A stretch of 64,000 bases of DNA from Nitratireductor indicus C115 (GCF_000300515.1 NZ_AMSI01000017.1:1-64000), one strand, 5' to 3'; shown: positions 32,680 through 43,315, counted from the first letter of the stretch. Translations and numbers: made by a program. The notes: generated by a model not told the origin, from the sequence alone.

Positions 32680-33862
32680 CCTCGACACCCGGAAGCGCCT
32701 TGCCTTCCATCCATTCGAGAAATGCACCGCCCGCCGTCGATACATAGGTGAAGGCATCGGCGACGCCCGCATGGTTGAGCGCGGCAACCGTGTCTCCGCC
32801 ACCGGCCACCGAAACCAGAAGACCCTCGCTGGTGCGCTGGGCCGCATGGCGGGCGGCGGCAACCGTTGCCGCATCGAATGGCGCGATCTCGAAGGCACCG
32901 AGCGGACCGTTCCATACAACAGTGTCGGCGCGATCCAGCCATTCCTCGATCTTCTCGACGCTCAATGGGCCGACATCGAGGATCATGGCGTCGGCCGGCA
33001 CGTTCTCTATGCCGACCACCTCGTTTTCCGCCCCTGCCTTGAATTCGCGCGCCACGACGGCATCCACGGGCAGGATCAGGGCACAGCTGCTTTCCGCAGC
33101 TTCGATCATGATCTGCTTTGCCGTGGCAGCAAGGTCATGCTCGCATAGGGATTTGCCGACCTCGGTGCCGCGTGCGGCGAGGAAGGTGTTCGCCATGCCG
33201 CCGCCGATCACAAGGGCATCGACCTTTTTCACGAGGTTCATGAGCAGGTCGATCTTGGTGGAAACCTTGGCTCCGCCGACGATGGCGAGCACGGGCCGCG
33301 CCGGATCGCCAAGACCCTTTTCCAGCGCTTCCAGCTCCGCCTGCATGGTGCGTCCGGCGTAGGAGGGCAGCAGATGCGCCAATCCCTCGGTGGAGGCATG
33401 CGCGCGATGGGCGGCGGAAAAGGCGTCGTTCACATAGATATCGCCGTTTTCGGCAAGCGCTTTGGCGAATGCCGGATCATTCTTCTCCTCGCCTGCGTGA
33501 AAGCGAGTGTTCTCGAGGAGCAGAATGTCGCCATTGGCCATCTCGGCTATGGCTTCCGCAGCTGGTGCGCCAATGCAGTCCTTGGCGAAATGGATACGGC
33601 GGTCGAGCGTTGTTTCCACGGCATAGGCGATGGGCTGGAGGGAGGCAGCGGGATCGGGCTTGCCCTTGGGGCGGCCGAAATGAGCGAGAAGGATGACCTT
33701 GGCGCCCTTGTCGGACAGCTCCGCCAGCGTCGGTGCGATGCGCTCTATGCGCGTCGTGTCTGAGACATGGCCATCCTGCACCGGTACATTGAGGTCGACA
33801 CGCACGAGAACGCGTTTGCCGACAATATCGGTCAGGTCATCAAGGGTCTTGAAGTTCGGCAT
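32660..33862 (-). CDS. pgk: Phosphoglycerate kinase
   Basis: A 400-residue phosphoglycerate kinase, exchanging phosphate between 1,3-bisphosphoglycerate and ADP. Seen: [15 protein letters not shown] (N-terminal substrate site), [48 protein letters not shown] (nucleotide-site lysines), [11 protein letters not shown] and GGGDTVAAL in the C-domain. Length is normal. It lies between the antiporter and fba genes on the minus strand. Confidence 0.97.
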   Translation of the reverse strand: MPNFKTLDDLTDIVGKRVLVRVDLNVPVQDGHVSDTTRIERIAPTLAELSDKGAKVILLAHFGRPKGKPDPAASLQPIAYAVETTLDRRIHFAKDCIGAPAAEAIAEMANGDILLLENTRFHAGEEKNDPAFAKALAENGDIYVNDAFSAAHRAHASTEGLAHLLPSYAGRTMQAELEALEKGLGDPARPVLAIVGGAKVSTKIDLLMNLVKKVDALVIGGGMANTFLAARGTEVGKSLCEHDLAATAKQIMIEAAESSCALILPVDAVVAREFKAGAENEVVGIENVPADAMILDVGPLSVEKIEEWLDRADTVVWNGPLGAFEIAPFDAATVAAARHAAQRTSEGLLVSVAGGGDTVAALNHAGVADAFTYVSTAGGAFLEWMEGKALPGVEALATAG

Positions 33863-33971
33863 GTCCCGCTACTGCCTCCTTTGGAAATTCGTCGGCGACC
33901 ATACATGCCCCCGCGCGGTTCGCAAGACGCCGGTGGGGAAGTGCCTGCGAAAAGTGGTGTTGCCGTCTGTG

Positions 33972-35780
33972 TCAGCTTGCCGGCTTGTTCTTCAGGCGAC
34001 CGATCAGGCGGCGCAGCATTTCGAGCGGGCTCATGAAGACGGGCACCCGAACGGCGGCGGCAGGTGGATCCAGGGAAAGCCCGATAGCGCTTATCTTGCC
34101 GCTCTCGTCGACGTCGCGAACGATAAGCTCGATGGGGCCGAGCTGTGTGCGGTCGCCATATTCGGCGCGGCCGCCGAGCTTTTCCCTCACGAGTTCGGCG
34201 ATGGTCATCTTCTGTTCGTCCTCGTTCAAGCCAAGCGCATAGGCTGCCTCGATGTCGGAGGCGGGGCGTTCGGGATCGACCGCGAAGGCGCCAAAGAATT
34301 CCGCGTCTTCCGGATCCATCTCGACAGGGCTTGCGAACAGCCTGTCGAGCAGGCGGGGATAGCGATCGGGCACGAAGATATAGACGTGGTCGCCGGCGGC
34401 CAGGCGTCCGGCATATTGATAGGTCATGGAGCGGCCATCGCGCACCACGAGCGAGGGCTTTGCCCAGCGGGGGATGCGCTGGCCCCGTTCGACGGGACTT
34501 CCCGCCACAACGCGGTAGGCGAGCAGCTCGTGGCGGGCGGAGCCTGGAAGCTCCAGCTCGACCTTGTTCAGCGGTCCCATGCGCGGCGGCACGGTGAGCG
34601 CCAGCCGGCGCGCCAGCGGGCCGATGCTCCAGCCCTGCACGATGAGGGACACCAGCACCATGATGAAGACAATGTTGAACAGGGCGCGGCCGTTTTCCAA
34701 CCCGTCGATAAGCGGCATGATGGCGAGCAGAATAGACACCGCGCCACGCAGGCCGACCCATGAGATGAAGGCTGTTTCCGCGTGGGTGAAACGGAACGGC
34801 AAAAGGCATAGCATCACGGCGAGCGGGCGGGCGATGAAGATCAGGAAGAAGCCGATCAGCAGTGCCGGCACGATGATCGACGGAAACTGCGAAGGTGTCG
34901 CGAACAGGCCGAGCACCAGGAACATGATGATCTGGGCAAGCCAGGTCACGCCGTCCTGGAAGCGCTTCAACATGGCTGTCGAGCGCAGCCGCGCATTACC
35001 GGCCATGAGGCCGGCCACATACACGGCAAGAAAGCCCGAGCCGCCCATCGTGCCCGTCAGGGCGAAGACGAGCAGGGAAAGCGCCAGCACGAAGATCGGA
35101 AGCAGGCCTTGTTCCAGCTTAAGGCGCATCACCAGCCGCACGATGGCATAGCCGCCCAGAACGCCAACGATGAGGCCAATGCTCATCTGCTGGAGAAAGC
35201 CGAAGACGATATCGATTGCCAGCGCATTCGGCTTGACGATGTCACCGCTGCCGATCAGCGTCACCATGGCGACGGTGAGGAAGATGGCGATGGGATCGTT
35301 CGAGCTCGATTCGACTTCCAGTGTGGAGCGCACCCGCTCCCGCACAGAAATGTTGCCGACACGCAGAAGGAAGAAAACGGCTGCCGCGTCTGTCGAGGCG
35401 ACGGTTGCGCCAAGGAGGAAAGATTCGAGCCAGGAGAAATCCGTCACGTAGAAGGTTGCGACGCCGACGAGCCCGGCTGTCAGGACCACGCCCAGCGTTG
35501 CAAGGACGAGAGCCGGGGCTGCCGCCTGCTTGAAGGTGCTTAACGTCGTGCCGAACCCTGAATCGAACAGGATGATCGCAAGGGCCAGAGACCCGATGAA
35601 ATAGGCCAGCGCAGCGTTGTTGAAGTCCAGCCCCAAACCGTCGGTACCGGCTCCCAGACCGATGCCGAGGAAGACGAGGAGGAGGGGAGCGCCAAAGCGA
35701 AAAGCGATAAGGCTGGAGAACGCAGCGAACAGCACCAGGGCAGTGCCTACAAGTATGATGAGGTATATTCCCTGGTCCAT
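33972..35780 (-). CDS. K+/H+ antiporter (NhaP2/CvrA type)
   Basis: A 602-residue cation/proton antiporter of the CPA1 type. About 12 membrane segments fill residues 1-390; ion-binding acidic residues are in LGATVASTDAAAVFFLL and EVESSSNDPIAIFL. The cytoplasmic C-terminus has a TrkA_C/RCK-like part (LELPGSARHELLAYRV, GDHVYIFVPD) and a final CorC/HlyC-like transporter-associated domain. This domain order is that of NhaP2. It probably expels K+ in exchange for protons. It is placed between gap and pgk on the minus strand. Confidence 0.9.
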   Translation of the reverse strand: MDQGIYLIILVGTALVLFAAFSSLIAFRFGAPLLLVFLGIGLGAGTDGLGLDFNNAALAYFIGSLALAIILFDSGFGTTLSTFKQAAAPALVLATLGVVLTAGLVGVATFYVTDFSWLESFLLGATVASTDAAAVFFLLRVGNISVRERVRSTLEVESSSNDPIAIFLTVAMVTLIGSGDIVKPNALAIDIVFGFLQQMSIGLIVGVLGGYAIVRLVMRLKLEQGLLPIFVLALSLLVFALTGTMGGSGFLAVYVAGLMAGNARLRSTAMLKRFQDGVTWLAQIIMFLVLGLFATPSQFPSIIVPALLIGFFLIFIARPLAVMLCLLPFRFTHAETAFISWVGLRGAVSILLAIMPLIDGLENGRALFNIVFIMVLVSLIVQGWSIGPLARRLALTVPPRMGPLNKVELELPGSARHELLAYRVVAGSPVERGQRIPRWAKPSLVVRDGRSMTYQYAGRLAAGDHVYIFVPDRYPRLLDRLFASPVEMDPEDAEFFGAFAVDPERPASDIEAAYALGLNEDEQKMTIAELVREKLGGRAEYGDRTQLGPIELIVRDVDESGKISAIGLSLDPPAAAVRVPVFMSPLEMLRRLIGRLKNKPAS

Positions 35781-35864
35781 TCGCCTCTCGGTTGTGTTCG
35801 CGCCGCAAGTTGCTGTTCTTCTTTATAAAAGATGCGGCGGAATTGAGATTCAAGTGCGACGGGC

Positions 35865-35893
35865 AAAAAAAGAACCCGGCCAGAAGGCCGGGT
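35865..35893 (-). terminator. Terminator after gap
   Basis: On the minus strand the perfect 8-bp stem ACCCGGCC/GGCCGGGT (35886-35893 with 35874-35881) is followed by TTCTTTTTTT. Confidence 0.92.
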
Positions 35894-35930
35894 GCTGATA
35901 AATCTCGCTTTCAAGCAATCTGTAGGGCGA

Positions 35931-36941
35931 TCAACCGATGGTCTTGCCGAACGCCACGGCGGTATCCGACATGCGGTTGGAGAAACCCCACTCGTTGTCG
36001 TACCAGGACATGACTCGGACCAGATCGCCTTCGATCACCTTCGTCTGATCGAGCGCGAAGGTCGAAGAGGCGGGGTTGTGGTTCAAGTCGATCGAGACCA
36101 GCGGTTCGTTCGTGTAGGCGAGGATGCCCTTGAGGGGACCGTCTGCGGCGGCAACGAGCGCATTGTTGACTTCCTCGACGGTGACCTTCCGCTTCGGCAC
36201 GAACTTGAAATCGATGACCGAGACATTCGGGGTCGGCACGCGGATGGAGACGCCATCGAGCTTGCCATTGAGTTCCGGCAGGACAAGGCCGACGGCCTTG
36301 GCAGCACCCGTGGAGGTCGGGATCATCGACATCGCTGCTGCACGGGCGCGGTAGAGGTCCTTGTGCATGGTGTCGAGCGTCGGCTGGTCACCCGTATAGG
36401 CGTGAACCGTGGTCATGAAGCCCTTCTCGATGCCGAAGCTGTCGTTCAGGATCTTGGCGACCGGGGCCAGGCAGTTGGTGGTGCAGGAGGCATTCGAGAC
36501 GATCAGGTGCTCTTTGGAGAGCTTGTCGTGGTTGACACCGTAGACCACCGTGAGGTCGGCGCCGGTTGCCGGGGCGGAGACGAGCACGCGCTTGGCGCCA
36601 GCCTGCAGATGCAGGGAGGCCTTCTCCTTGGACGTGAAGATGCCGGTGCATTCCATCACGATGTCGACGCCCAGGTCTCCCCAGGGCAGCTTTGAGGGAT
36701 CGCGCTCCGCGAAGACCTTGAACGAGTCGGTGCCGATGTTGATCGTGTCGCCCTCGACCGTCACCTGCGAGGGGAAACGGCCATGAACGCTGTCATAGCG
36801 CAGCAGATGGGCGTTGGTTTCGACCGGGCCAAGGTCGTTGATGGCGACGACATCGATATCCTTGCGGCCCGATTCATAGATGGCGCGGACCACATTGCGG
36901 CCGATGCGGCCAAATCCGTTGATGGCGATTTTGACGGTCAT
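35931..36941 (-). CDS. gap: Glyceraldehyde-3-phosphate dehydrogenase
   Basis: A 336-residue type I NAD-dependent [19 protein letters not shown] binds the dinucleotide, AINDLG places an acidic residue near the ribose, catalytic Cys153 is in SNASCTTNC, and [11 protein letters not shown] closes the fold. GGAGGAAG lies upstream of ATG 36941. Both flanks carry minus-strand terminators (tkt terminator upstream, own terminator downstream), so it is probably transcribed on its own. Confidence 0.97.
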   Translation of the reverse strand: MTVKIAINGFGRIGRNVVRAIYESGRKDIDVVAINDLGPVETNAHLLRYDSVHGRFPSQVTVEGDTINIGTDSFKVFAERDPSKLPWGDLGVDIVMECTGIFTSKEKASLHLQAGAKRVLVSAPATGADLTVVYGVNHDKLSKEHLIVSNASCTTNCLAPVAKILNDSFGIEKGFMTTVHAYTGDQPTLDTMHKDLYRARAAAMSMIPTSTGAAKAVGLVLPELNGKLDGVSIRVPTPNVSVIDFKFVPKRKVTVEEVNNALVAAADGPLKGILAYTNEPLVSIDLNHNPASSTFALDQTKVIEGDLVRVMSWYDNEWGFSNRMSDTAVAFGKTIG

Positions 36942-36980
36942 GAACTTCCTCCGGCGGGTGAGTGCCCGTGCGCGCACGGG

Positions 36981-37006
36981 AAAAGACGCCGCTTCATAGC
37001 GGCGTC
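36981..37006 (-). terminator. Terminator after tkt
   Basis: GACGCCGC/GCGGCGTC (36985-36992 with 36999-37006), a perfect 8-bp stem, is followed on the minus strand by TTTT. It separates tkt from gap. Confidence 0.75.
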
Positions 37007-37077
37007 AGCTCCAATAATCCAGATATTGGGGCCAGCATTTACTGGTCCAATTTCGTAGGGCGCTTGCGCCGACAGGC

Positions 37078-39072
37078 TCAACCGAGCATTGCCAGGCGCT
37101 TCTGGGCGGCAGCGGCAGCGGCTTCCGCCGTAATACCGAAATGCTTGTAGAGCACCGGCGCCGGCGCGCTTGCACCGAAGCCCGTCATACCGATGAACAC
37201 GCCCTCGGAGCCGATGATCGCATCCCAACCCTGGCGAATGCCGGCCTCGATGGCGACATTGACTTTTGCCTTTCCGATCACGGCCTTGCGGTAATCGGCG
37301 GTCTGTTCCTCGAACAGTTCGAAGCAGGGCACGGAAACGACGCGAGCCGGGTGTCCGGCGGCATCGAGCAACGCCTTGGCTGCCATGGCGATCTCGACCT
37401 CGGAGCCGGTGGCGAAGAGGGCAACTTCCGCCTCGTCCTCGGAACCTGCGAGCTCGTAGGCGCCGCGGGCGCAGAGATTGTCTTCCTCATGCTCGAGACG
37501 CTGCGGTGCGAGATTTTGCCGCGACAGGGCGAGCGTGGAAGGTGTCTTCTCCGCCTTGAGTGCGGCCTGCCAGCATTCGGCGGCCTCGACCGCATCGGCG
37601 GGACGGAAGACGTAATGATTGGGAATGGCGCGCAGGGCTGCAAGATGTTCGACCGGCTGGTGGGTCGGACCGTCTTCGCCGAGGCCGATGGAATCGTGCG
37701 TCATGACGAAGATGGATCGAATCTGCATCAGCGAGGCAAGCCGCATGGCAGGGCGGGCATAGTCCGAGAAGGTCAGGAAGGTGCCGCCATAGGGAATTAT
37801 GCCACCGTGCAGCGCCATGCCGTTCATGGCAGCGGCCATGCCGTGTTCGCGAATACCGTAGTGGATGTAGCGGCCCGAGAAATCCTCCGGGGTGATTGGC
37901 TTGGTCTGGCTGGTCTTGGTGTTGTTCGAGCCGGTCAGGTCGGCGGAACCGCCGATGGTCTCCGTCACGATGGCGTTGATTGCCTCGAGCGCCATCTCGG
38001 AAGACTTGCGTGTTGCGACCTTCGGGGGCTCGGCGACAAGGGTCTGCTTGTATTCGGCGACCACGGCGTCGAAGCTTTCGGGAAGCGCGCCGCGCATGCG
38101 GCGTTCGAACTCGCCGCGGGTTTCCGCATCAGCGGCGGTCAGCCGCTCTTCCCATGCCTTGCGCTCCTTGGCGGAGCGGAGACCAGCGAGACGCCAGTCG
38201 TCGAGAATGTCGGAGGGAATGACGAAGGGATCGGCATTCCAGCCGAGCGCCTTGCGGGCGCCGGCAATCTCTTCCTTGCCAAGCGGGGAGCCATGCACCT
38301 TGGCTGATCCGGATTTGGTCGGCGCACCGAAGCCGATGGTGGTGCGGAAGGCGATCATGGTCGGGCGGTCGGACGCGCGCGCTGCCTCGATTGCCTTGGC
38401 AATGGCTTCGGGGTCGTGGCCGTCGCAGCGCATGGTGTTCCAGCCCGATGCGGCGAAACGCTCGCACTGGTCGGTGGAATCGGAGAGCGAGATCGGACCG
38501 TCGATGGAAATCTGGTTGTCGTCGAAGAGGACGATAAGCTTGTTCAGCTTCAGGTGGCCGGCAAGAGCGAGCGCTTCCTGGCTGATACCTTCCATGAGGC
38601 AGCCGTCGCCGGCCAGCACGTAGGTGTAATGATCCACGAGGTCATCGCCGAAGCGGGCATTGAGGATGCGCTCTGCGATTGCCATGCCGACGGAGTTCGC
38701 GATGCCCTGTCCGAGCGGCCCGGTCGTCGTCTCGATGCCGGCTGCGTGGCCGAATTCGGGGTGACCGGCCGTGCGCGAACCGAGCTGGCGGAAGTTCCTG
38801 ATCTCGTCGATCGTGATGTCTTCGTAGCCGAGGAGATAGAGCAGCGAATAGATGAGCATCGAGCCATGGCCGGCCGAAAGCACGAAGCGGTCACGGTCGG
38901 GCCAGCTCGGCTTCTTGGGGTCATGGGTCATGAAGCGGGTGAAGAGCACCGTGGCGATGTCGGCCGCGCCCATGGGCAGGCCGGGGTGTCCGGAATTGGC
39001 GTGCTCCACGGCATCCATGGAAAGAAAACGGATCGCATTTGCCATCCGGTCGTGTTTTTCGCGTGAGATCAT
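37078..39072 (-). CDS. tkt: Transketolase
   Basis: A 664-residue thiamin-diphosphate enzyme of the pentose phosphate pathway. Visible: [53 protein letters not shown], the ThDP/Mg motif AGDGCLMEG followed by [12 protein letters not shown], then [19 protein letters not shown] and [23 protein letters not shown] 39072 is chosen by homology ([20 protein letters not shown]); the frame continues 58 codons upstream but without family similarity, and the ribosome site is weak. Confidence 0.96.
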   Translation of the reverse strand: MISREKHDRMANAIRFLSMDAVEHANSGHPGLPMGAADIATVLFTRFMTHDPKKPSWPDRDRFVLSAGHGSMLIYSLLYLLGYEDITIDEIRNFRQLGSRTAGHPEFGHAAGIETTTGPLGQGIANSVGMAIAERILNARFGDDLVDHYTYVLAGDGCLMEGISQEALALAGHLKLNKLIVLFDDNQISIDGPISLSDSTDQCERFAASGWNTMRCDGHDPEAIAKAIEAARASDRPTMIAFRTTIGFGAPTKSGSAKVHGSPLGKEEIAGARKALGWNADPFVIPSDILDDWRLAGLRSAKERKAWEERLTAADAETRGEFERRMRGALPESFDAVVAEYKQTLVAEPPKVATRKSSEMALEAINAIVTETIGGSADLTGSNNTKTSQTKPITPEDFSGRYIHYGIREHGMAAAMNGMALHGGIIPYGGTFLTFSDYARPAMRLASLMQIRSIFVMTHDSIGLGEDGPTHQPVEHLAALRAIPNHYVFRPADAVEAAECWQAALKAEKTPSTLALSRQNLAPQRLEHEEDNLCARGAYELAGSEDEAEVALFATGSEVEIAMAAKALLDAAGHPARVVSVPCFELFEEQTADYRKAVIGKAKVNVAIEAGIRQGWDAIIGSEGVFIGMTGFGASAPAPVLYKHFGITAEAAAAAAQKRLAMLG

Positions 39073-39536
39073 GATTGCTCGCTGGTCCGCTGCAGGCGTT
39101 TGTCCATGAGCCGGCGCACCCTTCACCGGCCCCTCGAAAAGGCAGGCGACACATACCAGTTGCGGCCTTGAAGTCAACAAAGAGGGGGGTAAAGGCACCA
39201 GCCCATACGCCGAATTGCGGGCCGGATGCAGCAGCGTGCGATACACGGAGTGTTGCAGGAACGTTTTACCAATTTGGGGGATTGGTGCTCGCCCTTTGTT
39301 GACGGGCGGTTCACACGCCGCCTAATCTTTTGGCCGTAACGTGTTTGTATGACCTGCGATTCGTGCGCGCGGCTTTGCCTTGTATACCTTTCGGCATCAC
39401 GGCGAAAATGCGTGAAACCAGCGTGGCCCTTGTAAGGGTAAGCGGATTGCCTGTGTCATACCGGTTCTGGAGTGCTTTTTTCGCATGAGGCGCATAAAAG
39501 CGGAAATCCGGGGCCGTAGGACTGGGGTTGGCGGCC
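39073..39536. other. 464-bp divergent intergenic region, tkt / zapA operon
   Basis: I see no supported gene here. The stretch must contain promoters for tkt (minus) and the DUF4164-zapA genes (plus). Short open frames on both strands lack ribosome sites and family similarity. In related genomes a 6S RNA gene is often near zapA; I could not recognise one here. Confidence 0.4.
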
Positions 39537-39809
39537 ATGGGTGGTGAAACCACGCTCAAGGAGGTGCTCGGGCGTCTGGAAAAGGCGCTGGCCTCGCTCG
39601 AGGATGCGGTGGACGCACGCCTTGAGCATGAGCAGGACTATGCCGACGCCGATGCGGAAGTGCAGCGGATGAATGCCGATCGCGCCAGGCTGGCGCAGGA
39701 AATCGACAAATCCGAGGCGCGGGCCGAACGGCTCGAGGAAGTGAACCGCGAAGTCTCGCGGCGTTTGGTCACGGCCATGGAGACCATCCGGGCCGTTCTG
39801 GATCGATAA
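39537..39809 (+). CDS. DUF4164 family coiled-coil protein
   Basis: A 90-residue, almost entirely coiled-coil protein (LKEVLGRLEKALASLEDAV, then RARLAQEIDKSEARAERLEEV and RLVTAMETIRAVLDR) of the DUF4164 family, which is encoded immediately before zapA in many Hyphomicrobiales. ATG 39537 is chosen; a TTG at 39528 would add three residues. The zapA start follows after 9 bp, so they are cotranscribed; a role in division is inferred from this. Confidence 0.85.
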   Translation: MGGETTLKEVLGRLEKALASLEDAVDARLEHEQDYADADAEVQRMNADRARLAQEIDKSEARAERLEEVNREVSRRLVTAMETIRAVLDR

Positions 39810-39818
39810 GGCGTTGCG

Positions 39819-40193
39819 ATGGCTCAGGTCACGGTCACCATTGATGGCAAATCCTACCGCATGGCCTGCGATGAAGGGCAGGAAGAGCATCTTATCGATC
39901 TCGCACAGCGCTTCGACCGCTATGTGATGCATCTCAAGGGTTCGTTCGGCGAAATCGGCGATCACCGCCTGGCAGTGATGGCCGGCATCATGGTGATGGA
40001 CGAGCTTGCCGAGTTGCAGAAGCGCGTGCGCGGCATGGAGAGCGAGATCGCGACCCTGCGCAAGACGCGGGACGAGGCGCTGATGCAGGCCGACCGGAAC
40101 GATTCCGCCCTGACCGGTGTGCTCGGCAATCTTGCAGATCGCATGGAGCTTCTCTCCGACAAGCTTGCGGGGAAGCCCCCGAGCGAGGCATAA
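39819..40193 (+). CDS. zapA: Cell division protein ZapA
   Basis: A 124-residue ZapA, which cross-links FtsZ filaments at the division ring. The N-terminal ZapA fold reads VTVTIDGKSYRMACDEGQEEH and LIDLAQRFDRYV; the middle LAVMAGIMVMDELAELQKRV begins the long dimeric helix. Length is typical for alphaproteobacteria. It follows the DUF4164 gene and, unusually, rimM follows 48 bp later. Confidence 0.92.
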   Translation: MAQVTVTIDGKSYRMACDEGQEEHLIDLAQRFDRYVMHLKGSFGEIGDHRLAVMAGIMVMDELAELQKRVRGMESEIATLRKTRDEALMQADRNDSALTGVLGNLADRMELLSDKLAGKPPSEA

Positions 40194-40241
40194 GCCAGCC
40201 TTTCCGATCAGAAATGATCCGCCGAGAGGCTGTAGAGGCAT

Positions 40242-40802
40242 ATGAACAAACCAAAGAAGAACGAGGCGCTGGTCCAGCTCGCCGTCATCGGAGCCGCACA
40301 GGGCTTGCGCGGGGAGGTCCGCGTCAAGACCTTCACGGGCGATCCGCTGGCGCTTGGCGACTACGGTCCGCTCCTCGCCGCTGACGGGCGCAGCTTTACC
40401 GTTCTGGACGTGCGTCCCGTCAAGAATGTTGTCGTGGCGCGCTTCGCGGAGGTGAAGGATCGCTCCGCTGCCGAAGCGCTGAGCGGTACGGAGCTTTTCG
40501 TCGCGCGCGCGGCTTTGCCTGCAGATCTCGACGAAGAGGAATATTATCACGCCGATCTCATCGGCCTATCGGTTGCGGACGAGACCGGCGCGAAGATCGG
40601 CAGGGTCAAGGCGCTGCATAATTTCGGAGCCGGCGACATTCTGGAAATCACGTTTGCCGCCGGCGGAACGGTCATGGTGCCTTTCAGCCGGGCGGCGGTT
40701 CCGCAGGTCGATCTTGCAACCGGCGTCGTTCATCTGGACAGCGCGGCAGCCGGGCTTGCCGGCGGGGACGAGGATGAAGGGCTGGAGGGAGAGGCGCCGT
40801 GA
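40242..40802 (+). CDS. rimM: Ribosome maturation factor RimM
   Basis: A 186-residue RimM, which binds S19 and helps 30S head assembly. The N-terminal domain has [21 protein letters not shown]; the PRC-barrel domain follows with [20 protein letters not shown] and [10 protein letters not shown]...[11 protein letters not shown]. The C-terminal tail is acidic ([13 protein letters not shown]). Its stop overlaps the trmD start (GTGA). The usual upstream partner rpsP (S16) is absent; zapA lies there instead. Confidence 0.95.
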   Translation: MNKPKKNEALVQLAVIGAAQGLRGEVRVKTFTGDPLALGDYGPLLAADGRSFTVLDVRPVKNVVVARFAEVKDRSAAEALSGTELFVARAALPADLDEEEYYHADLIGLSVADETGAKIGRVKALHNFGAGDILEITFAAGGTVMVPFSRAAVPQVDLATGVVHLDSAAAGLAGGDEDEGLEGEAP

Positions 40803-41506
40803 GTTTTCACGCGACCATACTCACCCTTTATCCCGAGATGTTTCCCGGCATGCTCGATTTCTCCCTGGCCGGCAAGGCGCGGGAGGCCGGGCGCTGGTCA
40901 CTGGATACGGTGCAAGTGCGCGATTTCGCGAGTGACAAGCACCGGACCGTCGATGACACGCCCGCCGGAGGCGGGGCGGGGATGGTCATGCGTGCCGATA
41001 TTCTTTCGCAGGCGCTCGATGCGGTCGCTCCGCCGGAGGACCCGCGCCCCAGGCTTCTGATGAGCCCCCGCGGCCGGCCGTTGACCCAGAAACGGGTGCG
41101 CGCATTGGCCGACGGACCGGGAGCCGTGATTCTTTGCGGTCGTTTCGAGGGAGTCGACCAGCGTCTGATAGAGGCGCGGGCGCTGGAAGAGGTTTCCATC
41201 GGCGACTACATCCTTTCAGGCGGCGAGCCGGCAGCGCTGGTGCTGCTCGATGCGGTGATCCGCCTTCTGCCCGGCGTGATGGGCAATCAGCATTCGGGCA
41301 CCGAGGAAAGCTTCGAAGGAGGACTGCTGGAGCATCCGCAATATACCCGCCCGCAGCTTTTCGAGGAGCGGGCCATCCCCGAGGTGCTTCTGTCTGGCAA
41401 TCATGCGCGGATTGCCGCCTGGCGACGAGCGGAGGCCGAGAAGCTTACGCGTGAGCGGCGGCCCGATCTCTGGGCGGCCTATGCGATCGAGAAGAACGGG
41501 AAATGA
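40799..41506 (+). CDS. trmD: tRNA (guanine37-N1)-methyltransferase
   Basis: A 235-residue SPOUT-class TrmD that methylates G37 of tRNAs with S-adenosylmethionine to prevent frameshifting. It shows [51 protein letters not shown], and the knot segment [20 protein letters not shown]. The GTG start overlaps rimM; its stop in turn overlaps the next ATG (DUF4260 gene), giving a tight three-gene run. Confidence 0.96.
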   Translation: MSFHATILTLYPEMFPGMLDFSLAGKAREAGRWSLDTVQVRDFASDKHRTVDDTPAGGGAGMVMRADILSQALDAVAPPEDPRPRLLMSPRGRPLTQKRVRALADGPGAVILCGRFEGVDQRLIEARALEEVSIGDYILSGGEPAALVLLDAVIRLLPGVMGNQHSGTEESFEGGLLEHPQYTRPQLFEERAIPEVLLSGNHARIAAWRRAEAEKLTRERRPDLWAAYAIEKNGK

Positions 41507-41853
41507 CAAGGCTCTTGCGCGTCGAGGGTGGATTCCTGGCCCTGGCTGCATTGGCCGCTTATCAGCTTTCAGACGGGAGCTGGTGGTTGTTTCTTGCCCT
41601 GATCTTGGTCCCGGATATTTCGATGCTTGGCTATATCGGGGGGCCGCGCGTCGGTGCCTGGTCCTATAATTGCGTGCACAGCTGGGTTGCTCCGGTGATT
41701 ATCTATCTGGCTGGATATTTTCTGGAGGTGCAGCTTGTCGAGCAAGTGGCCTTGATCCTTGCAGCCCATATCGGCATCGACCGGGCGCTGGGCTACGGGT
41801 TGAAGCGTGCAAGCAGTTTCAAGGACACGCATCTTGGGCGCATCGGCGCGTGA
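41503..41853 (+). CDS. DUF4260 family membrane protein
   Basis: A 116-residue DUF4260 protein with three to four hydrophobic segments ([53 protein letters not shown]) and the family's conserved [12 protein letters not shown] segment with a His upstream. Function unknown. It starts in the ATGA overlap with the trmD stop and is the last plus-strand gene before the opposite-strand dehydrogenase homologue. Confidence 0.88.
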   Translation: MTRLLRVEGGFLALAALAAYQLSDGSWWLFLALILVPDISMLGYIGGPRVGAWSYNCVHSWVAPVIIYLAGYFLEVQLVEQVALILAAHIGIDRALGYGLKRASSFKDTHLGRIGA

Positions 41854-41881
41854 TGCATCTTCGAGTTTCGGGGCGGGACAT

Positions 41882-43315
41882 CTAGATTGCGGTATAGGCG
41901 GTCTTGACCCTGGTATAAAATTCGGCGGCGTTGCGGCTCTGCTCGCGCGGGCCGACACTCGATTCCCTGCGTGCTCCGAAGGATGCATGAAAATCCGCTC
42001 CGGCGGTCGGCAGATTGACCATGACCATTGCTGCTTCCGCATTGCGGCGGAAATGGTTGGCATGGCTGATGTCGGTCGTGCAGATGCCGGCAGAGATGTT
42101 GAATGTGTTTTCGTTGGCTATCGCGAGGGCTTCCTCATAATCGCGCACACGGATGACGGCTGCAACCGGCCCGAATATCTCCTTGCGGGCGATGCGCATG
42201 GAGTTGCTGCATTCCGTGAAGAGGGCTGGCTGCAAGTAGAAGCCCGGTGTCTCGCGCGACACGCGGTTCCCGCCGCAGACGAGGTTCGCGCCGTCCTCCT
42301 GCCCTATGGCGATGTAGCGCTCACTCTGGTTGAGCTGCATTTCGTCGACGACTGGCCCGATCTTCGTTGCCTCATCGAGCGCATGCCCGACCTGCAGTGT
42401 TTCCAGCCGTTCCGCCATCGCCGTGACGAAGCGGTCGTGAATGTTCTCGGTCACGATCAGGCGGGACGATGCGGTGCCGCATTGGCCGGCGGAGAAGAAG
42501 GCGCTTTCGATGGCGCAGCCAACGGCTGCGTCCAGATCTGCATCATCGAGAATTACGAGAGGGTTCTTTGCTCCTACGGCAAGCTTGTATTTGCGGCCAT
42601 GACGTACGCTGGCCGCCGCGACGCGTTCAGCAATGGATTCGGAGCCCGCAAATGTCAGGGCATGGATGTCGGGATGGTCTATCATCGCCTGGCCGACCAC
42701 CATTCCCTCGCCGATGATGAGGTTGAGGACGCCGTGCGGCAGGCCAGCCCGGTGCAGTATGTCCACAAGCGTCCAGGCCGAACCGGGCGTCAGTTCGGCG
42801 GGTTTGAAGACAACCGTGTTTCCGTAGCAAAGTGCGGGGGCAATTTTCCAGGCGGGTATGACCAAGGGGAAGCTCCAGGGTGTTATGACACCAATGACGC
42901 CAACCGGTTCGCGCGTCACCTGAATCACCACACCGGGCCGGGGAGAGGGTAGAACCTCGCCGGCGAGCCGCATCGCCTCCCCGGCATAATAGTCGAATAT
43001 CTGCGCCGTCCGCACAGTCTCCGCATTTGCCTCGGCAAGGGTTTTTCCCTGCTCGCGCGAAAGAAGGCGGGCGATCTCCTCCTTCCGGGCAATTATCTCG
43101 CTGGCTGCTTGGCTCAGGATGCCATGACGCTCCACAAAGCTCGAATGGGACCATAAGGGAAAGGCCCGTAACGCCGCCTCGCTGGCTGCCTGAGCCTGGG
43201 CGACGGTGGCGCGCGTGAACTCGCTCACGATATCGCCTGTATCGGAGGGATTGATGTTCGGGATGAGATTGTCCCCGACCCATTCGCCGTCGATCAGGTT
43301 CATATGAATTGTCAT
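41882..43315 (-). CDS. Aldehyde dehydrogenase homologue with substituted catalytic residues
   Basis: A 477-residue full-length ALDH-fold protein most similar to alpha-ketoglutarate-semialdehyde dehydrogenases (C-terminal pattern AAEFYTRVKTAYT, GPREQ, MVMVNLPTAG). NAD-binding features remain: VFKPAELTP and FAGSESIAERV. The usual oxyanion Asn (PWNFP) is Ser148 (PWSFP). The general-base Glu (LELGGK) is Ala246 (LAVGAK). The nucleophile position, 34 residues later, is Gly280, with a Cys displaced to 279 (GQCGTASSR instead of GQRCTASSR). Several conserved glycines near the C-terminus are also changed. The frame is open and intact with a ribosome site (AAGGCGA), so it appears expressed but probably not a normal dehydrogenase. 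It interrupts trmD and rplS. Confidence 0.88.
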   Translation of the reverse strand: MTIHMNLIDGEWVGDNLIPNINPSDTGDIVSEFTRATVAQAQAASEAALRAFPLWSHSSFVERHGILSQAASEIIARKEEIARLLSREQGKTLAEANAETVRTAQIFDYYAGEAMRLAGEVLPSPRPGVVIQVTREPVGVIGVITPWSFPLVIPAWKIAPALCYGNTVVFKPAELTPGSAWTLVDILHRAGLPHGVLNLIIGEGMVVGQAMIDHPDIHALTFAGSESIAERVAAASVRHGRKYKLAVGAKNPLVILDDADLDAAVGCAIESAFFSAGQCGTASSRLIVTENIHDRFVTAMAERLETLQVGHALDEATKIGPVVDEMQLNQSERYIAIGQEDGANLVCGGNRVSRETPGFYLQPALFTECSNSMRIARKEIFGPVAAVIRVRDYEEALAIANENTFNISAGICTTDISHANHFRRNAEAAMVMVNLPTAGADFHASFGARRESSVGPREQSRNAAEFYTRVKTAYTAI

